Positions 32,941 through 44,800 of a stretch of 64,000 bases of DNA are shown piece by piece. The stretch is from the NCBI RefSeq assembly GCF_030247185.1, contig NC_080571.1:350978254-351042253 (forward strand). Direction: 5' to 3'. The notes below the pieces were generated by a model that saw only the letters and a list, made by a program, of their open reading frames with translations, had not been told where the DNA came from and searched no databases. The DNA comes from Malaya genurostris. Taxonomy: Eukaryota > Arthropoda > Insecta > Diptera > Culicidae. Each line of letters begins with the position of its first letter. The first letter of the stretch is position 1. The translations under genes and the position numbers were made by a program.

Positions 32941-34088
32941 ATACATAGGTTAAAAAACCCATATACATTGCAATCATGAAAAAATTAAACTGAATTATTG
33001 TTTGAGTATTTTCGATTACATTTATTCAGTTCAAGTACTGTAAAGAAGCAAACTGTTTGTAATACTGCGGTTTTAAGTTGCCGCACGAAATTAACATGAA
33101 CACATTTCTGAAATTTAAATCAAGAAGCAGATTCATTTCCACTCCATTTGAAAACGTAAAGAATTTTTTCAAGCGTGTTCTTGTACACAATTTATCGATG
33201 AACTTTTAAAATTATAATAAAAAAAATTCTGTAGTTTTCATGTATTGTTTCAAGTCTAATACAATTTACGTCATCCATATGTGTAGTTTTAATCAAAGGC
33301 TTGTAGGTTTTGCAACTTTCTTTGTAGTATTTTATCATATTTATTAGGAGATATTGCTTTAGCTAACATACCAGGAGCAACCCTTTCTTTGTAGTCTTCA
33401 TAATCTATTTAGGTACTATTGAAGAGTCAAATACACGCTAACAGCACGAGATTGTGATGCTTTTGGCATATTCTAAATACTTTCAAGGTGTTTGGACAAA
33501 TTTTTCAATTCACTTGAGTTAGATATATGGGTAAAAACATTATTTGCTCATTGTTATAGAGCGAATAAGCTTTTTCCTACAATCCGTTTGAGCGACGTTT
33601 TCATTCCACAGGATTCAGAAATTTTATTACAAACTACAGTTACTGGGCATAGGTTAGTTTCGACTTACTTTTGTTATTTTAAGTAAAAACCACGCAGTTT
33701 TTAATTAATATGCTTTTTAAACGGTTCGACTTGTACATAATATGCCAAACACACAAAATATATATAACGATGTACAGAACAATGCATTAAAATTAAGATT
33801 ATCAATACTAATATGTTTATGAAAATCTAAGATGTTATCGATAACTATCTAAATAAAAAAGAAACGTATTCGAAAACTCATAGTCGATAGTAATAAGGCT
33901 TTCGACCATTTCTTATCGAGTTCAGTCGTTTACGAGCTCGATTGTTTTGGTTCCATAATGCCAAAACTTCTCGATAATCTAATACTTCTTCGAGTGAAGT
34001 CGAACGAAGCTCGATGATCGACTTCGAATCGAGAACCATAATACGAAACGTGGTCGATTCGATAAAATTTCAGTCGAATCGAGATACA
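32941..34088. other. Right interior of the TA element
   Basis: AT-rich, no gene. From about 33860 onward the CGA-rich subterminal array begins. Confidence 0.6.
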
Positions 34089-34096
34089 TAATGCCA

Positions 34097-34575
34097 CCCC
34101 AGCATCGGGATGATTCAACGGATCAAAGTTCGGAACTCGCTGAAAACGTACAAGAAACAGAAGGTGACGAAAAAGTCCCTGGTACAGCAAGTTCAGGCCA
34201 AAACAAGAGCGCGTAAACTGTATAACCGGATTTTACAGAATAAAGACGGATGCATCCTGATCACGAAACCAACGCCAATTTTTGGCCGGATTTGGCTTCA
34301 GCCCACTACGCCAACTCCGTTCTACAGTGGTTGTCAAAAAATAATGTACAATTCGTGGAAAAGGACATCAACACACCGAACTGCCCGGATCTTCGGCGAA
34401 TTGAAAGGTATTGGGCAATTGTCAAGCGGCACTTTCGGAAGGAAGGTACAGTGTCCCAAAACATGCAGGAGTTCAAAAAAACTGAGAAGCTGCCATCAGG
34501 AAAGTCACAAAAGTAACTGTGCAGAATTTGATGAAGAATGTCAAGTCCAAAGTGCGAGCGTTTCACAGAAACTAA
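34097..34575 (+). pseudogene. DD37E transposase C-terminal half, copy D, deleted
   Basis: Resumes with GMIQRIKVRNSLKTYKKQK and TRARKLYNRILQNKDGCILI. The catalytic first-Asp block and the VWQAI block are deleted: the text jumps at about 34265 to FWPDLASAHYANSVLQWL in another frame. The second Asp and the Glu (NCPDLRRIERYWAIVK) are separated by exactly 37 residues. The end NLMKNVKSKVRAFHRN lies before the terminator at 34573-34575. Non-functional. Confidence 0.88.
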
Positions 34576-34716
34576 GATTTTCTTCAATATAATCAGTGAA
34601 ATGCATAAAAAGGTAATTTTTCTACAATATATCGAAAACTGATGTCAAAATATGTTTTTTTTTCGCTTTTTTATTCAATAATCAATGTTGCTAACTACTT
34701 TACGATACACTCCTTA

Positions 34717-34949
34717 GTCGAAATAAATTTGTTCGGCAAATTTATACCAGCAAGAAGAGTTTATTGAATAGTTTTAAGCTGAGACCCTCTCCCGAAACGA
34801 AATCCTGGATACGAACCTGACTCACGTCGATATTTTCGGGATAGCTGATCGATTCGTAGGTTCAGATTAAATATAATCTGGGTCGTCTGACTCCCGGTTC
34901 CGGGAATGTTGGATACTAAAAATTCTGTTTGTTTTGTAAGTAAATGCTT
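34717..34949. other. AT-rich flank of copy D
   Basis: No feature recognised; GGGTCGTCTGACTCCCGGTTCC-type words near 34880 may belong to the dispersed CCATTCGACTC repeat. Confidence 0.35.
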
Positions 34950-37300
34950 GGACAAACTTTCATGTTTTAATCAATGAGTCTAAGCAATCTATTTGAGAAA
35001 TGTCTCAATATTATATACTTTTATGAGAATGTCATTATCCTCCCAACCAGCTGAATTTAAGCAATTTTTTTCTTTTTTAACAAATTCAGGTTCTAAACGA
35101 AAAATTCTAATCAAAAGTTGAACTAGCTTTAATTTTTGATGCTTTCGAAATGATTATGCGCTGAACAACCACTGAGGCTTGACAACCAAATTTGAACCAA
35201 CCAAATACCACAACCGTTCATTCACGCCGTCCGAAGGGCAAAAGTCTTCGAAATTCCACGGTTCGTTGAAGTTTTCCGCGTCCTCGCCTGAGGACACATC
35301 ACCCCTTTCCCCGCCTGTAGTTTCTCAGCAGCAAAAGGGCATTCAGTCGTGGTGCAAATGAAAATCCTTCTTCCCCGTCAAAAAACCCGACGAAAGCCCT
35401 GTTCGTGTAGATGACAGAAAAATTAAGATTAAAAGTCGACATCAAGTTATTAACTGTATGTGCCAGCTCCTTACGAGGATCTCCTCTCTTCCACTTCAAC
35501 CCGGCAGTCCTCCCGGCAGGGGACGGGCTGAAATGGGTTGCGAAAATGGGCACATTTAACCGTGTTTATTTATTTCCAAATAATCGCTTTTCGTTTCGCT
35601 GCTGGAAGTCTCGCGAGGCGTACAAGTGGCTCACGGAAAACAAAACCAGCCGAACTTGTGCAGCCAGAAATTTTCAATTTTCGTTTACCCCAACCCCGGG
35701 GTTGACTCGACTCCCGGTAAAAGAAACATCTCACCTTCGAGAATAGAACTTGGTCTGTTACTTACCGAGGTCGGTTCTTCGTGCGGGAAAAACAACCACA
35801 CGGCCTGTTGCTGTCTTAGCTAATTCCGAACAAAAGCAGCTTTAGACAGACATCGGCAACCCCTTTTTGGCAGTCGGCACCCCGGCAACAGGTTAAACTA
35901 CGTTGCTTTCCTAGATAATGTTGTTCCTTTCAGTTTTCGGAAACCGAAAATACAAGACCTCGACAGAGCGCGTTTTTCCCGGTGACTCGCCTGCGGAAGC
36001 ATTGTTGTTTCCAAACCAAAATACACACGTCGTCATCGTCGTCGTTCCGTCGATCCCTTTTACCCATTCCAGTGGTTCTCTTCTACTGTTTCAGTGCACC
36101 ACCGCCTCCACCAGTCACCGCAATGCCGCCAACCGATTTTCAAACTTTCTAACCATTTTCTTCGACTACATTTCCACCTACCGTTTTGTAGGAATTGTTC
36201 TCTAATTCCCCCAACCCAACCCCGAAAAAGGCATTTTCCGGTGCCAAAAACTCGTGAAATAATCCCTTCATGCTTATATTCTACCGGCAACGGGTCAGAG
36301 CTGGATCGGGTGAATCGTCGCCGTTGGCACATTCCTCGAGCGAAGCAGTCCCACTCTGCCTTCACAAGGCCGTGCGTCTTCACGCATAAGAATATAAATA
36401 ATTTGAATACCTAATAAAAAAGGGTTAGGAAAATTCGAGCTGCTTGAGAAGTGCCAACCGATTCGTATTTTCCTTTTGTTCTTGAAGGAAAAGTCCGTTT
36501 GCCCCTTTTTCGAAGAACTGCTTCGGCTTCCACCAAGAACCATGAGGAGGAGGATGTTTTTATTACTCACACGCATCCCCCGGACCGGATCTGGACCGGG
36601 TGAGTTTCCATTCGCAACCACACCAGAACGGAATAATCGTTCGAGTAAAGTAATAATAATTCCGAAACAATATTTTACACTTTGTTGGTTTTAATGAAAA
36701 ACTAAAAAAGGCGCCGAGCGTGGAGATTGAATCTTTAATAAGATTCGCCGGAATAGATTTTAATTTATTCCGACAAACATATCCTTGATGGTATGGTAAT
36801 TCCTGCTTTCGTTTTCCGGTGGATGCGAGAGTTCATATGTGTGGCATGCAAAATCCGGGCCCAAGTCTAATCAGATGGAAGTTTTCGGAAAATTGTCGAA
36901 TTTCTGGTGGAAGGGGCTGGGGATTTCGAAAGGATCTGCGTGTTTTCGTCCTTTGTTTGATAGCATTTCTCAGAGGTTTGTGCCGAAGATGGTACACAAA
37001 CTTTCGAACCTTTTATTTGATTTTATTACGGTAGCACTTTCTTTATCTATTTGCTGGCACCCGTTCCACTCGAAGAACTAGCTGACGATGGTGGGAAAGC
37101 CGTTTAAAGTGTAGGATAAACAGTAGTTTCTAATATCGTTTTATGTTTGTTGTGCGTAAACACTAGCACATCAACAGGTTCGAGTCAAGATATACTGGTA
37201 GCATGGATTTATTTTTGGCAGCATAATTCAGTTCAATAGAGGCTGTGTCTATCTGTTCCTTAGTGGCAGCAAGCTCAATCCATCCCAAATTTCACAAAAA
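34950..37300. other. GC-richer, low-repeat island 3
   Basis: Balanced composition from about 35170 to 37090 with no transposon ends or proteins. Many moderately long ORFs overlap on both strands (35411-35746, 36060-36383, 36094-36414, 36295-36621), which is expected from composition alone; none shows a known domain or clear splice context. As with islands 1 and 2, it may be unique host sequence. Comparison with a relative would decide. Confidence 0.4.
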
Positions 37301-37416
37301 TTGTCTTTGTTCATAGACTCAGACTGTAGACTTTTGCAACCTTTACGATATCATTAGTGTGGTAGTTACTGTACTTTCAGTAACAATACTTTTAGAAAAT
37401 TTCACAATAATAGACA

Positions 37417-37528
37417 GAACAATTAAGGTGTTAACAAAAGATTGTTTTTCAATGAAAAAATACTATGCTAGAAAAAAATGGCTTGATACGCATTATTCGG
37501 ACTCCGCTTCGAACAAATCAATCATTGT
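37417..37528 (+). pseudogene. Mariner transposase N-terminal fragment
   Basis: Reads IKVLTKDCFSMKKYYARKKW, then LDTHYSDSASNKSII. It aligns with FRVLMKHYFLMKKSVADTKKW and LDECYPDSAPGEATI of the mariner at 25800-27085, with an identical AAAAAATGGCTTGAT stretch at DNA level. One codon is missing. It lies directly upstream of, and in frame with, a gypsy RT, so the 241-codon frame from 37359 is a fusion. No mariner ends are visible nearby. Confidence 0.8.
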
Positions 37529-38080
37529 TAACAGGAAGCTGGCACAGTATAAACTCAGTGAGCTCTTGTCGTTAGGAATTATTGAGCCGGTTACGGAAAA
37601 AATGGATAGATCATTTTGCTCGTCCTTACTTGTGGTTCCAAAAGGAAAGGATGACATACGTTTGGTTATCGACTTAAGGGGCCCGAATAAATGCATTTAC
37701 AGAACACCGTTTAAAATGCCGACGTTTGAAGCAATAGTGATGGAGTTGCACGGTACAAAGTGGTTTTCAACAATAGACCTCACGAACGCTTTCTTCCATG
37801 TAGTGCTAGATGAACGTTGTAGACATCTAACAAATTTTTTTTCCGGCGAAGCACTATACAGATGTCAACGACTTCCTTTCGGCCTTTGCAACGCCCCTGA
37901 CATCTTTCAAGAAATTATGCAGTCAATTGTTCTAACAGGATGCAAGGGTACAGTAAATTATCAAGACGATATTCTAGTGTTTGGTTCCACAAAGCAGGAG
38001 CACGATGAGAATCTGGCAGAGGTTCTGAAACGTCTGGAAGATCACAATGTCATGATAAATGAAAGCAAATGTCGATGGTA
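37529..38080 (+). pseudogene. Gypsy reverse transcriptase
   Basis: Begins NRKLAQYKLSELLSLGIIEP and contains SSLLVVPKGKDDIRLVIDLR, STIDLTNAFFHVVLDE with the first catalytic Asp, RLPFGLCNAPDIFQEIMQ, and NYQDDILVFGS with the Asp pair (YQDD). The frame stops at CRW (TAA, 38079-38081). Downstream a shifted frame continues RT thumb words (EVRSFLGLINYIDRLIINRA). The active-site residues are kept, but no intact polyprotein exists. Confidence 0.88.
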
Positions 38081-38712
38081 AAAGGAAGAGGTTACATTTT
38101 TGGGGTTCAATTTGTCTTCACGAGGCTGGAGTATAGAGGACGAGAAAATAAAAACCATCCTACAGTTTTGAAAACCTGTAAGCCAGGATGAGGTTAGGAG
38201 TTTTTTAGGACTAATCAACTACATCGATAGATTAATCATTAATAGAGCTGACAAAACTTGACGCTTAAGAGAATTGGCGAGGGCAAATTGTTTTTACTGG
38301 TCTGAGGAGTTAGGCCAAGAATTTGACTATCTTAGACACCAGCCTTGGGCAAATATCAAAACTCTAGGATATTATAATCAGATAGATGAAACTGATGCAT
38401 CACCTCACGGCCTAGGGGGGCATTTTAGTCCAATTCGACAGTGATTCAAAGCCCAGAGTCATTGCGTGTGCTTCAAAAGCATTATCCACAGCGGAACAAA
38501 AGTATCCTCACACGCAGAAAGAAGCCTTAGCAATGGTGTGGGACGTAGAAAGGTTCGCTTCATATCTTAGGAGTACAAAATTTTGAGAGCCGAGGCATGG
38601 GCACTTAGATTACAGCCTTTTGATTTTAAAGTTGAGATTGTGCCGGGCGATATGAACATTGCAGATACCCTATCAAGGTTAGTTATAGAGGATAAGCCCG
38701 CAGAATCTTTCG
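38081..38712 (+). pseudogene. Gypsy RNase H region, degenerate
   Basis: Fragments in several frames: LGYYNQIDETDASPHGLG (first Asp position), RVIACASKALSTAEQKYPHT, QKEALAMVWDVERFASYL with the Glu, then a deletion after LRSTKF. The end AEAWALRLQPFDFKVEIVPG and NIADTLSRLVIE gives the last Asp. Stops and frameshifts are frequent. Confidence 0.8.
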
Positions 38713-40069
38713 ATGATTCTTCCGTTTGTCTTTGAAACTGGAAATATGAACATGAACTGGAATGATATCGAAATAGAAGCCGAAGCCGACGAAGAGCAGG
38801 GAGAGATTCGAACATCTTTAAGTTCTGGTTATTGGAAAACTCATCTAGAAGTCTACGAGTGTCAAGCCAAACATATGCGGGTGCACGGTGCCCTGATTTT
38901 TAAAGAAGATCGAATAGTTTTGCCGTCAAAACTGCGACCAATGGCCATTGAATTAGCACATCAGGGTCATGTCGGAATTTCTTCAATGAAACGAATTTTG
39001 CGAAGCCATTTTTGGTGGCCCGGCATGAGCAAGGAAGCTCAGAAACATGTACAAAAGTGTGAAACCTGTCTAAGGTTATCAAAGAAAAATGCACCTCTGC
39101 CACTCACATCCAGCGAACTTCCAGAAGGACCTTGGGGGATTCTTCAAGTAGATTACTTAGTATCTTACTTACAAGTAGATACTTACTCCAGATACATTCA
39201 TGTAGCCGAAATGAAGAATACCGACGCTGATTCAACGAACTCTGCACTATTAAAAATATTAGAAATGTGGGGATATCCGCTTGTGTTGCAAAGCGATAAC
39301 GGACCCCCGTTTCAGAGTGATAGATTCTTTTAAACATGGGAAGATAGAGGAATAAAGATAAAAAAAATCTATTCCGTTAAGCGCTCAGTCAAACGATGCA
39401 GTAGAAAGACAAAACGCTGGAATAAAGCATGCATTGGCAGCTTCCAAATTAGACAATGTTAATTGGAGGACGGCTCTTGAGTCTTATGTGCATACACATA
39501 ACAAAGTACGCCCGTTGTCACGTTTTGGAGTTACACCTTTCGAGTTACTAGTAGTTTGGAAGTTTCGTGGAACATTTCCTACTCTTTGGGAAAATTCAGA
39601 ACCCCTTGATCGTATGGAGGTTGAGGAAAATGATACATTTTCCAAGCTTAAAAGCAAAAAATATGCAGACATGCAGAGAGGAGCTAAGGAGTCGGATATT
39701 CAAGTGGGATATACAGTTCTAGTTTCCATGCAGAAAAGGCTAAAATCAGATCCGCAGTTTTCAGCTGAAAGGTTCACTGTAATTGCAAGAGACGGAGCAA
39801 AAGTAGTTATATGCAGTAAAAGAGGTATTCAGTACTCACGGAACCTTTGTGATGTTAAAAAGGTTCCACAGTGTCTTCAAAATTATTCTAACGAATCAGT
39901 TGATGAAAATACGGAAGAAGATGCTTCAAACGTGCACTTAGATAGTTTAGAGAAAACAGATTCATCTTCTGTGGAGCGAAATGACACTGAAGTTATTCAG
40001 CGCTCAAAAAGATCGATAGTTAAGCCAAAGAAGTTTACAGATATGATCTTGTATAGTATTTTCGATTAA
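38713..40069 (+). pseudogene. Gypsy integrase, one stop and one frameshift
   Basis: First part (38713-39333): zinc-binding HxxH...CxxC (AHQGHVGISSMKRIL, VQKCETCLRLS), core Asp in GILQVDYL, and a second Asp in LQSDNGPPFQS. A TAA follows DRFF at 39331-39333, and a frameshift lies near 39370-39400, across the PLSAQSNDAVERQNAG-type catalytic Glu motif. Second part (39434-40069): NWRTALESYVHTHNK, FGVTPFELLVVWKFRGTFP, then a chromodomain-free tail ending FTDMILYSIFD. About 60 bases separate the integrase sub-blocks from restoration; it is non-functional. Confidence 0.85.
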
Positions 40070-40081
40070 ACATTCCCCTTC

Positions 40082-40181
<100 letters not shown>

Positions 40182-40330
40182 AACAACAAACAAAACAAAA
40201 AACATATTCAACAGTACACCATTACATAGATGTAGTCTATAATGAAAATACTAAATAAAGTACAAGACAAGAAAACGAAATAAAATATAATTTATTCTGC
40301 TCTCTCTGAAATTACTTGTTGCCTAAGAGT

Positions 40331-40342
40331 AGAGGAGGGAAA
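40331..40342 (+). promoter_or_regulatory. Polypurine tract of the gypsy element
   Basis: AGAGGAGGGAAA followed by TATTGTAGG. It is in the right place, downstream of pol, to prime plus-strand DNA synthesis. The adjacent 3' LTR presumably starts at 40343-40346; its end was not found. Confidence 0.6.
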
Positions 40343-41239
40343 TATTGTAGGTAGCCGATCAAGAAGGGATAACAAAATTGTATCTGGGGTTGTTTCGTTT
40401 TTTCTATCTAAATTAGTCATAATCTTGGCCTCGTTAATAGTTAAAATAACAAAAATTATAACTCAATTTAACCTAGGTGATAACAAAATTGTTACAAACC
40501 TTGATATGAAAATATCAATATTATATCTAAATTTGTTACAAATTTAGTACGACTTTTCAGCTGTTATAACCCATTTTTTGGGGGAAAGGCTTTATCGTGC
40601 AAATCTAAAAATAGATTTCACGAAGTAATATGAAATTGCATACCTTTAGGCGATTTGATTTGCGATAAAAAAACAGTTAAGCGACTGGTTTCGAACCGGG
40701 AAGTTTTGAGTTGCCAACATAAGCTACGATTGCATCGGGCATGAGAACCAACTGAGGTTGGGAGGATATATTGGCACCATATAATAACTAGTATTGCTAC
40801 AATAATAATCTATCGCTCTCCACCTCTTTCGTCGTTTCCTTCCAACCGGCATAGAAATGACAAAGGGGCTATTTTAGAACTATGAGCAAGTTTTTTTTGG
40901 TACTGAAGAATAGTTGTAAATGAACGGAAATGATTAAATTCAGTTAAACAAAACTACCTTATAGAATCTGAGGAAATTAACTAATGAATGATAGTTTTTC
41001 AGTTTCTTCTTCTTTGTACCCCCTTGCCGACTTTCAATTCGAATCAGTTCGCTCGTTCAATTTAAGTAGTAAATTGTCTGTACGTGTATGTGTGTCGATT
41101 GGCGGGTATATTTGATTAAAATGTGCACTTAATTTTCTCGGAGATGGCTGAATCGATTTTCATAAATTTGGATTAGAGTAAAAATTCGTTTGGAAGTCAG
41201 TGAAAAATCAGAAGTGTATATTACATCGATTCGAATAGC
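40343..41239. other. Putative gypsy 3' LTR and AT-rich flank
   Basis: The first about 220 bp may be LTR (two GATAACAAAATTGT words at 40368 and 40481). At about 40680-40705 the minus strand reads CCCGGTTCGAAACC, a Pol III B-box-like string, with no convincing A box, so no tRNA is called. The end (41090-41239) is the dispersed CCATTCGACTC-type repeat (TGTGCACTTAATTTTCTCGG) and is the target into which the I element inserted. Confidence 0.45.
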
Positions 41240-41253
41240 AAGTTTTTATGATT
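41240..41253 (+). repeat. TSD of the full-length I element (left copy)
   Basis: AAGTTTTTATGATT, identical to 47389-47402. It lies against the poly-A (T-run on plus strand) end of the element. Confidence 0.95.
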
Positions 41254-41867
41254 TTTTTTTTTATTCAATATTATATTATAATTTTAAGGCACACTGCTTA
41301 AGCTCTAAGATGCCAAGGGTATTTACTAATCTTAATTACGACTAACTTAAAACTAGAATAGTATCATTATGTAATGTAGCGGTAGCGGATTCTCGAGAAG
41401 CGATCGGTAGTGGCCGGTGAATTGAATATTGCATGAGGGTCTTCCATATGCCGTTGGCGAAGATCCATGTTGGCCGCATCATTCGGTCCGTGTGGGTCCG
41501 CGGGAAACACCCCCAGGCTACGAAGGCCCGGCGGGTGGCCCGCGTGCTGGTTTTCGACTGGGGCGGCCTTCCGTGGACGATGATGGTGATGTTACGGAAG
41601 AGAATGAAAAAAAAAAAGTAAATATTGTGGAAACGGGGTAAAAAGGGGATGTGGGAACAAAATCTTTGAAAACGATAAAGATCTAATTAGTTGCCATCGA
41701 GATGGTGAAGAGACAGGGAAGGGGGAACGAAAAAGTTAGTGACAAAAAAAAAGATCTTGTTAGTTCCAATGAAGATGGTGGACAGGGACGGGGATCGAGA
41801 GAATCGGGCGGATATTAGTGTCGAACCTGTAGGTGGAGATTATATTTTCTGAGCGAGGTATATCAGA
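41254..41867 (-). other. 3' UTR of the I element
   Basis: Between the ORF2 stop and the poly-A tail. GC-rich in its first half (41420-41600), then AT-rich with AATATTGAATAA next to the tail. Small plus-strand ORFs here are chance. Confidence 0.8.
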
Positions 41868-44800
41868 TTACACTTGTATATCAATGTGTTTAAGGTACTG
41901 GTATATGAGAAGCATATATAAACTATCCCGACTCGCCAACACATCCCGAACCGGAACCTCAGGCGGTCTACCTCGGGCCCTAAGGGATTCCAGTAGCTTC
42001 GACCTGGCGTCACGATACTCTACGCACGACCACACGACATGCTCGATGTCCTGATAACCGTCGCCACAGGTGCAGAGCCCGTTCTCCACGATCCCGATAC
42101 GCCGGAGATGTGCGTTGAAAGTGTAGTGATTTGACATGAGCCGCGACATAACACGAATGAAATCGCGACTCACGCTCATCCCCCTGAACCAAGGTTTCGT
42201 CGATACCCTAGGGATAATGGAATGTAGCCATCGTCCCAGTTCGCCATTGCTCCATGAAGTTTGCCAACTTTCGAGAGTTTTCTGACGAGAGATACTGAAA
42301 AATTCATTGAAGCAGATTGGTCTTTCATAAATATCACCTTCTAATGCGCCCACCTTAGCCAATGAGTCTGCCTTTTCATTGCCTGGAATGGAACAATGCG
42401 AAGGGACCCAGACTAACGATATTAAATAAGACCGTTCAGATAAAGTTCGCAAGTGTTCCCGTATTTTCCCCAGGAAATATGGGGGATACTTTCCTGGCTT
42501 CATTGCCCGGAGAGCTTCTATTGAGCTTAGACTGTCCGTGACAATGAAGTAATGGTCTTTGGGCAAGGTTTCAATGATCTCAAGGGTGTACTGAATAGCA
42601 GCTAATTCTGCGACGTAAACTGAAGCCGGATCATTGAGTTTGTGAGAAGCGGTGATGTTTTGATTGAAGATGCCGAAGCCTGTGGACCTGTTGATGTTTG
42701 AACCGTCAGTGTAAAACACCTTTTCACAGTTGACTGTTCTAAATTTATTATAAAAAATATTTGGGGCCACTTGAGGGCGCACGTGATCCGGGATTCCACG
42801 AATTTCTTCTCTCATGGATGTGTCGAAAAACACAGTAGAATCAGAAGTATCCAAGAAATGAGCACGATTGGAAACAAACGAAGAAGGATTAATATTCTGA
42901 GCCATGTAATCAAAATACAAGGACATAAAACGGGTCTGAGAATTGAGCTCGACAAGCCTTTCGAAGTTTTCAATCACCATCGGATTCAAGATGTCGCATC
43001 GGATTAGCAATCGATATGAGAGATCCCAGAATCGGTTTTTCAACGGTAAGACGCCCGCGAGCACTTCGAGACTCATCGTATGAGTCGACTGCATGCAACC
43101 TAAGGCAATACGCAAACAAGGATACTGAATTCTTTCCAGCTTGATGAAATGAGTGTTCGCCGCGGATCGGAAGCAAAAGCATCCGTATTCCATCACGGAC
43201 AATATCGTTGTTTGGTATAACCTGATCAGGTCTCCTGGGTGGGCACCCCACCATGATCCGGTTATTGTACGAAGAAAATTGATTCTCTGTTGGCATTTTT
43301 GTTTCAGATACCTAATGTGACATCCCCAGGTGCCTTTGGAGTCGAACCAGACCCCGAGATATTTAAATGTGAAGACCTGAGCTATGGTTTCACCCCCTAG
43401 TTGAAGCTGTAATTGTGCTGGTTCTCGCTTCCTTGAAAATACAACCAGCTCAGTTTTCTCCGTGGAGAACTCGATACCCATTTGAAGAGCCCATGTCGAC
43501 AAGTTGTCGAGGGTATCTTGCAATGGTCCTTGGAGATCGGCAGCTTTGGGTCCTATAATAGACACAACGCTGTCGTCGGCAAGTTGTCTTAGCGTGCAAG
43601 ATGTGTTGATACATTCATCAATGTTGTTCACGTAAAAGTTGTATAAAAGGGGGCTTAAGCATGAGCCCTGAGGAAGACCCATGTAACTGAATCGTATTGT
43701 CGACAAATCACCATGCGCGAAATACATGTATTTCTCGGACAACAGATTATACAAAAAGTTATTCAAAATTGGTGAAAGACCATGCTGATGCAACTTCTCA
43801 GATAGGATGTTTATGGAAACTGAATCAAAAGCCCCCTTGATGTCTAGGAAAACTGACGCCATTTGTTCTTTACGAGCAAATGCCATTTGAATTTCGGTTG
43901 AGAGCAACGCAAGACAATCGTTCGTTCCTTTGCCCCTGCGGAAGCCGAATTGTGTATCTGAAAGTAAGCCATTAGTCTCGACCCAATTGTCTAGACGAAA
44001 CAGAATAATTTTTTCGAACAATTTCCGGATACAGGAAAGCATAGCAATCGGCCGATACGAATTGTGATCGGAGGCTGGTTTCCCTGGTTTTTGAATGGCA
44101 ATAACTCTTACTTGTCTCCAGTCATGTGGGACAATATTATCCTCAAGAAGCCTATTGAATAAATTCAATAAGCGCCTTTTGGCAGAGTCAGGCAAATTTT
44201 TCAACAAGTTGAATTTGATTTTGTCTAACCCCGGAGATTTATTGTTACACGATAAAAGCGCAAGTGAGAACTCGACCATCGAAAAAGGTGTTTCGTTTCT
44301 GTTTGATGAAGCGACGCGCATGATTGCCTGTTCCGGAACAGAGTCAGGACATACTTTTTTAGCGAAATCGAATATCCAGCGGTTAGAATATTCCTCGCTT
44401 TCGTTTGTGGTGTTTTTGTTGCGCATTCGTCGGGCTGTATTCCAAAGAGTGCTCATTGATGTTTCTCTCGATAATCCGTCTACGAATCGACGCCAATAAC
44501 CGCTTTTCTTCGCTTTAATCAAGCTTTTCATTTTAGCGTCTAATGCCGCGTAGTTTCTAAAATTATCAGGTGTTCCGTTTTTCCTAAACTCGACAAATGA
44601 TAAAGTTCTCTCCGCGTTTAATTCTGAGCACTCTTTGTCCCACCACGGGTTGGGGGGACGGATGTTAGTTTTCGCGCCGGGTACACGTTTCGTCTGAGCT
44701 TGAGTCGCGGTGTCGAGAATCAAGCCAGCCAAAAACGTGTACTCTTCCTCCGGAGGAAGTTCTTGTGTTGTTTCTAGATTCTCAGATATCAAATTTGCGT

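Larger units (their letters stand above)
32114..34088. mobile_element. 1,975-bp non-autonomous TA-flanked element with TCGA-rich ends
   Basis: The ends TGCATCTCGAATCGAG (32114) and the complement of TGTATCTCGATTCGAC (ending 34088) are bounded by TA (32112-32113 and 34089-34090). Both subterminal zones are dense in CTCGA/TTCGA words, at least nine in the first 145 bp and more in the last 230 bp. No transposase frame exists. A 673-bp hAT MITE (32260-32932) is inserted inside. The superfamily is unclear; TA duplication fits Tc1/mariner-type integration. Confidence 0.8.
31669..34714 (+). mobile_element. DD37E Tc1/mariner element, copy D, split by a nested insertion
   Basis: Inverted repeats AGGAGTGTATTGATAAGTAG (31669) and the complement of AGGAGTGTATCGTAAAGTAG (ending 34714) are flanked by TA (31667-31668 and 34715-34716). 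Both ends continue with TTAGCAACATT. Removing the nested 1,975-bp element leaves about 1.07 kb. The first 12 terminal bases equal those of copies A and C, but the transposase is a separate lineage. Confidence 0.93.

Noticed and set aside
35411..36621. Cluster of 90-110 codon ORFs in island 3
   Set aside because: Many overlap in several frames on both strands, as expected from GC-richer non-coding DNA; none has a recognisable domain.
40669..40760. Possible tRNA or SINE head on the minus strand (CCCGGTTCGAAACC)
   Set aside because: Only a B-box-like string is present; no A box at the right distance and no cloverleaf could be drawn.
42970..43296. 108-codon ORF inside I-element ORF2 (and its counterpart at 4532-4762)
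   Set aside because: Alternate-frame shadow; the parallel one in the truncated copy follows from sequence homology of the main frame.
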